Positions 1 to 5,142 of a stretch of 5,419 nucleotides of DNA are shown here, one piece after another. Under the pieces are notes generated by a model, which had not been told where the DNA came from, made no database searches, and was given only the letters and a program-made list of their open reading frames with translations. How positions within the stretch are numbered: the first letter of the stretch is position 1; every line of letters starts with the position of its first letter. Position numbers and translations under genes: made by a program. The DNA comes from Actinomycetes bacterium (GTDB taxonomy: Bacteria > Actinomycetota > Actinomycetes > Propionibacteriales > Propionibacteriaceae), in assembly GCA_023412435.1 (NCBI GenBank), contig JAEYNS010000314.1:1-5419 (forward strand). Direction: 5' to 3'.

Positions 1-744
1 GCCGAGCGGACCCGGCCCGACGACACCCAGGTGCTGGTCACCGAGAAGTCCGAGGGCGCCGCCAACGGGCAGCGGATCCTCCTCGAGGGCCGCGACGCGA
101 CGCTGGAACTGGTCGTGGTGAAGTCCAGCCTGGTCGGCTCCGGGCAGGTGATGGTCTCGGCCGCCTCGCTCGACAAGCTCGGCGGGGCCACCCCCGACGC
201 GCTGCTGTGGCTGTCGGTGCCCGACCGGGCCCAGGCGGCGAATGTCGCGGGAGCGGTCTCGGAACTGGTCGATCCCGACCGTTACCAGGGCACCGGGCCC
301 GTGATCGAGGCGGCGGCGATGGAGGCGGTGCTCGGCGTCCTGCTGATGGTGACCACGGCCCTGCTCGGGGTCGCGGTGCTGATCGCCCTGCTGGGGGTCA
401 GCAACACCCTCGGGCTGTCGGTGCTGGAACGTGCCAGGGAGTCGGCGCTGATGCGGGCGCTGGGTCTGCAGGCGCGCTCCCTGCGGATGATGCTGCTGGT
501 CGAGGCGCTCCTGCTGGCCCTGGTCGGGGTCGGCGTCGGGGTGGCTGCAGGAGTCTTCTTCGGCTGGCTCGGCGCAGCCGCGGTGGCGGTGCCGCTCGAG
601 GTGACCAGCATGTCCCTGCACGTCGACCTGATCCAGACCCTCGGCATGGTGGCGGTGGCGGTGCTGGCCGCCGCGCTGGCCTCGGTGCTGCCGGGCCGTC
701 GGGCCGCCAAGGCCTCGCCGACCGAGGCCCTGGCCGACGTGTGA
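1..744 (+). CDS. FtsX/MacB-type ABC transporter permease, C-terminal part (5' end outside window)
   Basis: The frame is open from the first base and ends at TGA 742-744, giving 247 residues of a longer protein. The GTG at 31 is internal, because the residues before it read naturally into the domain. Residues about 1-108 are a soluble extracytoplasmic region of the MacB periplasmic-core kind. Residues about 109-240 form an FtsX domain with three predicted membrane helices (about 109-133, 166-193, 211-230). After the first helix comes the typical coupling segment SVLERARESALMRALG, and the tail PGRRAAKASPTEAL is the usual end of this family. Such permeases pair with an ATP-binding subunit to export lipids or peptides or to perform mechanotransmission at the membrane; the partner would lie upstream. 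Known for the family: substrates vary widely and are not predictable from this part. The gene ends 5 bp before the convergent phosphotransferase-like gene. Family assignment is firm; the substrate is unknown. Confidence 0.93.
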   Translation, partial: AERTRPDDTQVLVTEKSEGAANGQRILLEGRDATLELVVVKSSLVGSGQVMVSAASLDKLGGATPDALLWLSVPDRAQAANVAGAVSELVDPDRYQGTGPVIEAAAMEAVLGVLLMVTTALLGVAVLIALLGVSNTLGLSVLERARESALMRALGLQARSLRMMLLVEALLLALVGVGVGVAAGVFFGWLGAAAVAVPLEVTSMSLHVDLIQTLGMVAVAVLAAALASVLPGRRAAKASPTEALADV

Positions 745-749
745 GCAGG

Positions 750-1466
750 TCAGCGCCGGTTCGACAGGGCGAGCCCCCACTCACGGGCGGCCGCCCTGGC
801 AGCCGCCTCCAGGCTCGGCCACGGGTCCCCGGAAGCCGGCACCGCCGGCCCGCCCGCACCCCGGTAGGCGGCCAGGAACGCCTCCCAGTCGGCGTCCTCC
901 AGCAGCCCCGCCGCGTGGCAGGCGGCGGGCCTGGCCAGGTCCTGGGCAGGCTGGCCGAGGCCGAGGTTGTCGAGGTCGACCAGCTTCCAGCGCTGCCGGA
1001 GCGGGGTGTGGGCGAGATGGCCGAGGTGGAAGCCACCGTGGATCCAGGTGGTGGCCGGTCCCGGCACGAGGGGACGGGAGGTCGGTGCGTCCGCCGGCAC
1101 CGGGCTGCGGTGCAGCCGGGCGAGCAGCCGGGCTGCCTCCTCCCAGGGCGGCTTGTCGAGGGTCGAGAGCATGCCCACCCGCGGCCACACCGTCGCGAGC
1201 CGGCCGTCGGGAAGGGTCAGCGGCCGGTAGCCCAACGGCTGGATCCACAGCGGTTCGAGGTCGGGTCGGGCGATGGCGGCCAGCCGCCGGCTCAGCACCG
1301 CAGCGTCGGTGCCGGGGCGGTGCACCCGGACGGCCACGCCCGCGCACAGGAAGACGTCGCTGTGGTCGGGCGGGAACGGCCGGGTCGGCACCGGGTAGGT
1401 GAGCAGCCGAACCACCGGCGTCGTCCGTCCGACCCGCGGGTCCTGGCCGGCGGCGATCCGCCGCAC
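750..1466 (-). CDS. aminoglycoside phosphotransferase (APH)-fold protein with degenerate catalytic loop
   Basis: A 238-residue protein of the APH/choline-kinase-like fold. A short N-lobe contains SDVFLCAGVAVRVHR (residues 36-50). The C-lobe has the Brenner-type segment WIHGGFHLGH (141-150) and the metal-binding segment LVDLDNLGLGQPAQDLA (162-178), with D164 in the place of the DFG-type Asp. Members normally transfer phosphate from ATP to a small hydroxyl substrate, and despite the name most are not resistance enzymes. Here the usual HGDxxxxN motif reads HGGFHLGH: the catalytic Asp is G145 and the Asn is H150, so activity is doubtful or the chemistry differs. The start is the GTG at 1466-1464, with GAGGT (1481-1477) ten bases ahead. 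The frame stays open back to a TGA at 1523-1521 with no ATG, so the true N-terminus is uncertain by up to 18 codons. The gene stands alone, convergent with the permease and divergent from the histidine kinase. Fold assignment is good; function is unknown. Confidence 0.85.
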   Translation of the reverse strand: MRRIAAGQDPRVGRTTPVVRLLTYPVPTRPFPPDHSDVFLCAGVAVRVHRPGTDAAVLSRRLAAIARPDLEPLWIQPLGYRPLTLPDGRLATVWPRVGMLSTLDKPPWEEAARLLARLHRSPVPADAPTSRPLVPGPATTWIHGGFHLGHLAHTPLRQRWKLVDLDNLGLGQPAQDLARPAACHAAGLLEDADWEAFLAAYRGAGGPAVPASGDPWPSLEAAARAAAREWGLALSNRR

Positions 1467-1551
1467 CCAGCTGGTGACCTCGGTTGGCGCGGCGGCGACG
1501 GGGTGGTCGGCGATAGCGGCTCACCCCCTCGTCTTCGGCCCGGACGCGGCC

Positions 1552-1557
1552 AGCGTA
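1552..1557 (-). promoter_or_regulatory. possible -10 element of the APH-fold gene
   Basis: On the minus strand this reads TACGCT, fitting the actinobacterial TANNNT pattern. It would place transcription start near 1545 and give a leader of roughly 80 nt before the GTG at 1466. No convincing -35 element lies at the right distance, so this is a weak, pattern-only call. Confidence 0.15.
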
Positions 1558-1602
1558 CTGAAGAGTCGAGCTGGCGCTACCGTCCTGGCCGTCCGTGCTG
1601 CC

Positions 1603-1608
1603 TAGGGT
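1603..1608 (+). promoter_or_regulatory. probable -10 element of the kinase/regulator operon (leaderless start)
   Basis: TAGGGT matches TANNNT and lies 7 nt before the ATG at 1616, the spacing expected if transcription begins at or next to the A of the start codon, as is common in actinobacteria. No good TTGAC-like -35 box is visible 17-19 bp upstream. A TG dinucleotide at 1599-1600 is near, but not exactly at, the extended -10 position. This arrangement favours ATG 1616 over the in-frame GTG at 1595. Confidence 0.4.
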
Positions 1609-1615
1609 GGTGGTC

Positions 1616-2806
1616 ATGACAGCCCGCAGTGCGCCGCCTACCGATCCCGGCTTCGCCGCCGCGGCCAGGGAACGCCTGGCGGCACCGCGCAACCCGTTCA
1701 CCGTCATCGTCAACGGGCTGGCCTGGCGTTCGCTGGTCTACTGCTTCACCTCGATCTTCATGGGCATGCTGGCGCTGGGGGCCGGGATCCTGGGGTTCTT
1801 CGCACTCCCCACGGTGATGGCCGAGACGGCGTCGGTGGAGCGCCGGCGGCTGGGCCTGTTGGGGATCCGGCTGCCCGAACGATCGGAGCCCTTTGGGCCT
1901 GGTCGGACCGGGGGGCAGGGCGGGCTCGCGGTCTGGGGCACCACTGTGCTGTTCGGGCTCGTCGATGCCCTGCCCGGTGCGCTGATCGTCGGCTGCCTCG
2001 CGCTGGGAGTGGCGGGGTTGGGCAGCAGTGCGTCGGCGATGATGTCGGTGCTCTACCTGATCTGGCTGTGGGCCTGGCTGACCGCGGGCGCCTACGTGGC
2101 CGGGGCGCGGGCCTGTGCCCAGGCCCAGGCGGTGATCGCCGCCAGTTCCCCGCCCGAGGCCGAGCGCCAGGTCGCCGAACTGGCCAACTCGCGCAGCGAA
2201 CTGGTGGATGTCTTCGAGGCCGAGCGGCGGCGGATCGAGCGCGACCTGCACGACGGCGCGCAGCAGCACCTCGTGGTGTCCACCCTGCACCTCGGCGAGG
2301 CCGTCTACCTGCTCGACAGCGACCAACCCGACGGCGCCAGGTCGGCGGTGCTGGCGGCCCAGGACGCGGTCGAGACCGCGCTGTCGTCGCTGCGCGACAC
2401 GATCCGCGGCATCCACCCCCAGGTGCTGAGCGACCGCGGGCTGGTGGCGGCGGTCCAGGAGCTCGCGGTGCGCCAGCCGCTCGCGGTCGCGGTCCGGGTG
2501 ACCGGCGACCCGCGTCCACTGCCACCCTCGATCGAGAACGCCGCGTACTACGTCACCAGCGAGGCTCTGACCAACGTGGCGCGGCACTCCGGCGCGCGGA
2601 CGGCCACCGTCCGGCTGGACTACGCGGGCCGTCTGATGCTGCAGGTCACCGACGACGGCCACGGCGGGGCGCGGATCGTCGCGGGCCACGGGATCAGCGG
2701 CCTGGTCGAGCGCACCCAGACCGCAGGCGGCGGCTTCGAACTGACCAGCCCCCCCGGCGGTCCGACCATGCTCACCGCCACCTTCCCCTACGCTGGGCGG
2801 TCATGA
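1616..2806 (+). CDS. membrane sensor histidine kinase (HisKA_3 / HATPase_c, NarL-partner type)
   Basis: A 396-residue two-component sensor kinase that should autophosphorylate on His and pass the phosphate to the regulator encoded next to it. Residues about 35-165 form a membrane sensor region with three hydrophobic stretches (about 38-65, 108-133, 141-165), resembling the 'putative sensor' domain of actinobacterial kinases, with hardly any extracytoplasmic loop. A linker about 166-200 leads to the dimerisation/phosphoacceptor helix [17 protein letters not shown] with H212. The segment [14 protein letters not shown] (263-276) is typical of this class. The ATPase domain shows the N-box [13 protein letters not shown] with N320, the G1 box TDDGHGG from D346, and the G2-like [10 protein letters not shown] (357-366). 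All catalytic landmarks are present. ATG 1616 was chosen because a -10-like TAGGGT lies just upstream; GTG 1595 would add seven residues. The stop overlaps the regulator's start (ATGA). The absence of a large sensing domain suggests an intramembrane or membrane-stress signal, which is inference. Confidence 0.93.
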   Translation: MTARSAPPTDPGFAAAARERLAAPRNPFTVIVNGLAWRSLVYCFTSIFMGMLALGAGILGFFALPTVMAETASVERRRLGLLGIRLPERSEPFGPGRTGGQGGLAVWGTTVLFGLVDALPGALIVGCLALGVAGLGSSASAMMSVLYLIWLWAWLTAGAYVAGARACAQAQAVIAASSPPEAERQVAELANSRSELVDVFEAERRRIERDLHDGAQQHLVVSTLHLGEAVYLLDSDQPDGARSAVLAAQDAVETALSSLRDTIRGIHPQVLSDRGLVAAVQELAVRQPLAVAVRVTGDPRPLPPSIENAAYYVTSEALTNVARHSGARTATVRLDYAGRLMLQVTDDGHGGARIVAGHGISGLVERTQTAGGGFELTSPPGGPTMLTATFPYAGRS

Positions 2807-3471
2807 GGATCGTCCTTGCCGAGGATGCAGCGCTGCTGCGGGCCGGGCTGGTGAGCCTGCTGCAGCGCTCCGGCCACGAGGTGGTGGCCGAGGTCGAGGA
2901 CGCACCGTCGCTGGTCGCCGCCGTGGACGAACTCATCGTCGGCGACGGGCTCGACATCGTCATCACCGACGTCCGGATGCCGCCCGGGATGACCGACGAC
3001 GGGCTGCGCGCCGCGGTGGCGATCCGGGAAAGCCACCCGACGCTGCCGGTCGTCATCCTGAGCCAGTACGTCGCGCCGGCCTACGCGTCGGTGCTGCTGG
3101 AGACCGCCTCCCGTCCGGAGGCACCCGGTACCGGCTACCTCCTCAAGGAACGCGTCGGCCGGGTCGCCGACTTCATGCGCTCGCTCGAGGTGGTCGCCGG
3201 CGGGGGCATGGTGGTCGATCCCGAGGTGGTCGGCTCGCTGCTGCGTTCCCGCCACGACGACGTCCGGCTGACGAGGCTCACCCCGCGGGAGCGGGAGGTG
3301 CTGGCGCTGATGGCCAACGGCGCGTCCAACAACCAGATCGCCGAGGAACTCGTGGTGACCCCCGCCGCGGTGGCCAAGCATGTCGCCAACGTCTTCGCCA
3401 AGCTCGACCTCGGTCCGGACGAGGAGAACCGCAGGGTGCGGGCCGTCCTGACCTACCTGAACCCGTCCTAG
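2803..3471 (+). CDS. NarL/LuxR-family response regulator
   Basis: A 222-residue DNA-binding response regulator, the cognate partner of the upstream kinase. The receiver domain (about 1-120) has the acidic pair E7/D8, the phosphoacceptor D56 in VITDVRMPP, the switch Ser S87 in VVILSQYV and K115 in GYLLKERVG, so it should be phosphorylatable. The stretch [13 protein letters not shown] matches a subgroup common in actinobacteria. A LuxR-type helix-turn-helix follows at about 155-215: [22 protein letters not shown], then the recognition helix region [16 protein letters not shown] (186-201). The ATG at 2803 overlaps the kinase stop by 4 bp, implying translational coupling and co-transcription; no separate promoter or strong ribosome site is evident. 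Its stop TAG lies inside the palindrome CTAG that also holds the stop of the convergent exporter gene. Likely targets are genes for envelope or transport functions, perhaps the FtsX-type transporter upstream, but no binding site can be assigned. Confidence 0.94.
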   Translation: MRIVLAEDAALLRAGLVSLLQRSGHEVVAEVEDAPSLVAAVDELIVGDGLDIVITDVRMPPGMTDDGLRAAVAIRESHPTLPVVILSQYVAPAYASVLLETASRPEAPGTGYLLKERVGRVADFMRSLEVVAGGGMVVDPEVVGSLLRSRHDDVRLTRLTPREREVLALMANGASNNQIAEELVVTPAAVAKHVANVFAKLDLGPDEENRRVRAVLTYLNPS

Positions 3472-4727
3472 CTCGCGGCCACCAGGTCGACGGCCGGCGG
3501 CGTGGCAGTGCGGGACCGCAGGTTCCGCACCTGTGGCGACAGCAGCGCCAGCAGGGTCGTGACGAGGCTGACCACGCCTGCCCCGATCAGCGCCGTGTGG
3601 ACGCCGAACGCGAGCGTGGCCGGGCCGGCCAACGCCAACCCGATCGGTCCGAGCATCAGCGAGCCGAGCGCGTCGTAGGACGCGACCCGGGAGAGCGACT
3701 CGGCGGGCACCTCGTTCTGCATCGTGGTCATCCACCACACGCCGAACAGCTCGAAGGCCATTCCCATCGCGAACGCGGCCACCACGATCGCCGGCAGCGG
3801 AGCGCCGACGCCGAGCAGGAACGCCGGTGCGCCGGCGGTGAAGGTGAGCAGTGTCGCCGTCAGGATCGGACGGCGCGGCCGCCACACCAGCGCCAGGCCG
3901 ACGCCCACCACGGCGCCCACGGCCTCGGAGGCGAGGAAGGTGGTCCACACCGCGGGCCCGCCCAGCTCGGTCTCGGCCACCACGGGCCCGAACACGCCGT
4001 GGGCGGCCTGCAGCACCATGATCATCACCGAGAACTGCAGCACCACGACCCACAGCCACTGGCGGGAACGGAACTCGGCCCAGCCCTCGACGAGTTGGCG
4101 CAGCGGGCTGTCGGAGCTGCTGGCCAGGGTGTCGGTGAGCGTGGGCAGCCCGAGCACCAGGATGCCGGCGACGAGGTACAGCCCGCCCGCCACCACCATC
4201 GCCCAGCCGCCACCCAGCCACACCACGACGGCGCCGCGGGCGACCAGGCCGGCCAGCCGAGCACCGGACGAGCCGCCGCTGAGCCAGGCATTGGCCTGCT
4301 GCAGGTCACGGGTCGGCACCAGGTCGGGAATGATCCCGGTCAGCGCCGGGTAGACCGCGGCGCCGGCCGTGCCCGCCAGCGCAGCCGCCAGGCAGAGCGC
4401 CCACACCGGGGCGGGGCCGAACAGCATCATCAGGCCGATCGAGCCGAGCGCGATGCCGGTGAGGAACTCGCCCCAGCGCAGCACGAGGGCGCGGGGGTAG
4501 CGGTCGGCGATCACGCCGCCGACCAGCATGAAGACGACCTGGGGGGTCATCTGGGCCGCCAGCACCAGCGAGAGCGTGCCGGCGTCCGCCCCCGGCATCC
4601 TCAGCACGCCGAAGGCGAGCGCGACCGGCGCGAACGCCATGCCGAGCATGGAGATCGTGCGGGCGACCAGCAGGGTCAGGAACGGACGGTTCTCGAGCAG
4701 CGCGCGCGCCGAAACCGAGGCGGACAT
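3468..4727 (-). CDS. MFS transporter, MFS_3 / EntS-like exporter
   Basis: A 419-residue major facilitator superfamily protein with about twelve hydrophobic segments (roughly 16-42, 52-73, 83-103, 107-128, 157-175, 177-196, 224-248, 260-282, 288-308, 310-335, 352-372, 374-397) and a central cytoplasmic loop at about 197-222. The loop 2-3 signature [10 protein letters not shown] (70-79) is MFS motif [16 protein letters not shown] (146-160) and [19 protein letters not shown] (338-356) resemble the MFS_3 group that includes the enterobactin exporter EntS and many drug or metabolite exporters. It should be a proton-driven efflux protein in the cytoplasmic membrane; the substrate cannot be named. 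The start ATG 4727-4725 is preceded by GGAAGG (4742-4737) nine bases upstream. The same frame is open to 5045 but that extension is not protein-like. The gene diverges from the ABM-domain gene across 108 bp and converges on the response regulator with overlapping stops. Confidence 0.93.
   Translation of the reverse strand: MSASVSARALLENRPFLTLLVARTISMLGMAFAPVALAFGVLRMPGADAGTLSLVLAAQMTPQVVFMLVGGVIADRYPRALVLRWGEFLTGIALGSIGLMMLFGPAPVWALCLAAALAGTAGAAVYPALTGIIPDLVPTRDLQQANAWLSGGSSGARLAGLVARGAVVVWLGGGWAMVVAGGLYLVAGILVLGLPTLTDTLASSSDSPLRQLVEGWAEFRSRQWLWVVVLQFSVMIMVLQAAHGVFGPVVAETELGGPAVWTTFLASEAVGAVVGVGLALVWRPRRPILTATLLTFTAGAPAFLLGVGAPLPAIVVAAFAMGMAFELFGVWWMTTMQNEVPAESLSRVASYDALGSLMLGPIGLALAGPATLAFGVHTALIGAGVVSLVTTLLALLSPQVRNLRSRTATPPAVDLVAAS
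3516..3536 (+). terminator. possible U-less hairpin downstream of the response regulator
   Basis: An 8-bp stem (one G-U pair) with a 5-nt loop: arms CCGCAGGT and ACCTGTGG around TCCGC. It begins about 45 bp past the regulator's stop, inside the 3' end of the opposite-strand exporter gene. There is no T-tract, so it could be only an intrinsic terminator of the tail-less kind proposed in actinobacteria, or just coding sequence. Confidence 0.2.
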
Positions 4728-4736
4728 CGTGATGGG

Positions 4737-4742
4737 CCTTCC
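4737..4742 (-). promoter_or_regulatory. ribosome binding site of the MFS exporter
   Basis: On the minus strand GGAAGG, nine nucleotides before the ATG at 4727. It is the clearest Shine-Dalgarno-like site in the window and fixes the exporter start, showing that the upstream open frame is not translated as an N-terminal extension. Confidence 0.6.
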
Positions 4743-4761
4743 AGAAAGCAGACAGCCGTCC

Positions 4762-4791
4762 AGTCTCCACCCGGAGGCGTCCGCCACGCAA
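4762..4791 (-). promoter_or_regulatory. candidate promoter of the MFS exporter
   Basis: On the minus strand TTGCGT (4791-4786) is followed after 18 bp by GAGACT (4767-4762), a weak match to -35/-10 consensus. It would give a leader of roughly 30 nt containing the GGAAGG ribosome site. The call rests on pattern and position only. Confidence 0.25.
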
Positions 4792-4821
4792 ACCCGAGGC
4801 GTGCCAACCCGGGCCGGGTGG
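4767..4821. repeat. repeated and inverted ACCCG-type elements in the exporter/ABM intergenic region
   Basis: CCACCCGG (4767-4774) is inverted as CCGGGTGG (4814-4821). In addition ACCCGGAGGCGT (4769-4780) is nearly repeated in direct orientation as ACCCGAGGCGT (4792-4802), about 22-23 bp away, close to two helical turns. Together these occupy half of the 108-bp divergent promoter region. Confidence 0.45.
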
Positions 4822-4829
4822 CGCAGACT
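4801..4829 (+). promoter_or_regulatory. candidate promoter of the ABM-domain gene (leaderless)
   Basis: GTGCCA (4801-4806; four of six match TTGACA) and CAGACT (4824-4829) are 17 bp apart, and the ATG at 4836 follows six bases after the -10, which suits transcription starting at the start codon. The G-run at 4830-4834 is too close to the ATG to be a ribosome site. The 13-bp palindrome described separately fills the spacer. Confidence 0.35.
4807..4819. promoter_or_regulatory. 13-bp palindrome, possible operator between exporter and ABM genes
   Basis: ACCCGG-G-CCGGGT is a perfect odd palindrome centred on 4813. It lies between the candidate -35 and -10 of the ABM gene, where a bound repressor would block polymerase. 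The half-site ACCCG recurs at 4769 and 4792 in the same intergenic region. G/C richness raises the chance expectation, so this is a candidate only. Confidence 0.35.
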
Positions 4830-4835
4830 GGGGGC

Positions 4836-5141
4836 ATGCTCATCGTCCACGTTCAGGTCCGTGTCCTGCCCGACAAGGTCGAGGAGTTCGCCGCCGCCTC
4901 GGCGGAGAACGCGCGGCACTCGATCAGGGAGCCGGGGATCGCCCGGTTCGACGTCCTGCAGGCCGCCGACGATCCCACCCGGTTCGTGCTCGTCGAGGTC
5001 TACCGGACGGCAGAGGCGGCCACCGACCACAAGCAGACAGCTCACTACGCGGCCTGGCGCGACGCCGTGGGGCCGATGATGGCCGAGCCGCGGAGCTCGC
5101 AGAAGTACAGCCAGGTCTTCCCCGAGGCCGTCTTCCTCTGA
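4836..5141 (+). CDS. antibiotic biosynthesis monooxygenase (ABM) domain protein, LsrG-like
   Basis: A 101-residue single-domain protein of the ABM dimeric alpha/beta-barrel (ferredoxin-like) family. It starts [18 protein letters not shown] and has [12 protein letters not shown] (31-42), [12 protein letters not shown] (50-61) and [10 protein letters not shown] (65-74). These follow, in order and spacing, the corresponding segments of E. coli LsrG (isomerase acting on phospho-AI-2) and of YgiN-like quinol monooxygenases. Members act on small quinone- or ketone-like compounds without a metal or bound cofactor, usually as cytoplasmic dimers. H65 and H70 are candidate polar active-site residues. 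No other lsr gene is present here, so an AI-2 role is not supported and a general quinol-oxygenase-like or isomerase role is equally possible. The length is normal for the family. ATG 4836 fits a leaderless start; the open frame upstream is antisense to the exporter and not protein-like. The gene diverges from the MFS exporter and ends one base from the next gene. Confidence 0.9.
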   Translation: MLIVHVQVRVLPDKVEEFAAASAENARHSIREPGIARFDVLQAADDPTRFVLVEVYRTAEAATDHKQTAHYAAWRDAVGPMMAEPRSSQKYSQVFPEAVFL

Positions 5142-5142
5142 G

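Noticed and set aside
1497..1533. Imperfect inverted repeat (GACGGGGTG with CACCC-CCT-CGTC) in the APH/kinase intergenic region
   Set aside because: It needs a 3-nt bulge and a 16-nt loop and is G/C only. It is too weak to call an operator or terminator.
207..1619. Long plus-strand open frame (470 codons) across the permease, the APH-fold gene and the intergenic region
   Set aside because: Its translation is a Gly/Arg/Pro-rich low-complexity product without domains. It is a shadow frame produced by high GC and crosses two real genes.
781..1713. Minus-strand open frame overlapping the APH-fold gene in another frame and running into the kinase start
   Set aside because: Arg/Ala/Gly/Pro-rich with no recognisable motif, while the neighbouring frame encodes the APH-fold motifs.
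1577..2689. Minus-strand open frame of 370 codons opposite the histidine kinase
   Set aside because: Composition rich in Arg/Gln/His/Pro/Gly, typical of antisense frames in GC-rich genes; the plus strand carries all kinase boxes.
2068..2802. Upstream extension of the regulator's frame inside the kinase gene, as if a fusion
   Set aside because: The extension is Arg/Ala/Gly-rich nonsense. The regulator begins properly at ATG 2803 with [16 protein letters not shown].
2788..4221. Minus-strand open frame of 477 codons opposite the regulator and overlapping the exporter
   Set aside because: Low-complexity Arg/Gly/His-rich translation with no domain; it is out of frame with both real genes.
4306..4791. 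Minus-strand open frame of 161 codons within the 5' part of the exporter gene
   Set aside because: An Arg/Gly/Pro-rich alternative frame over transmembrane coding sequence; no supporting start signal or motif.
3597..4835. Upstream extension of the ABM gene's frame, antisense to the exporter
   Set aside because: The translation is rich in His/Arg/Gln/Gly and lacks domains. The ABM domain starts at ATG 4836 and is complete.
4728..5045. N-terminal extension of the exporter frame
   Set aside because: The exporter starts at ATG 4727 behind a good GGAAGG site. The extension crosses the promoter region and is antisense to the ABM gene.
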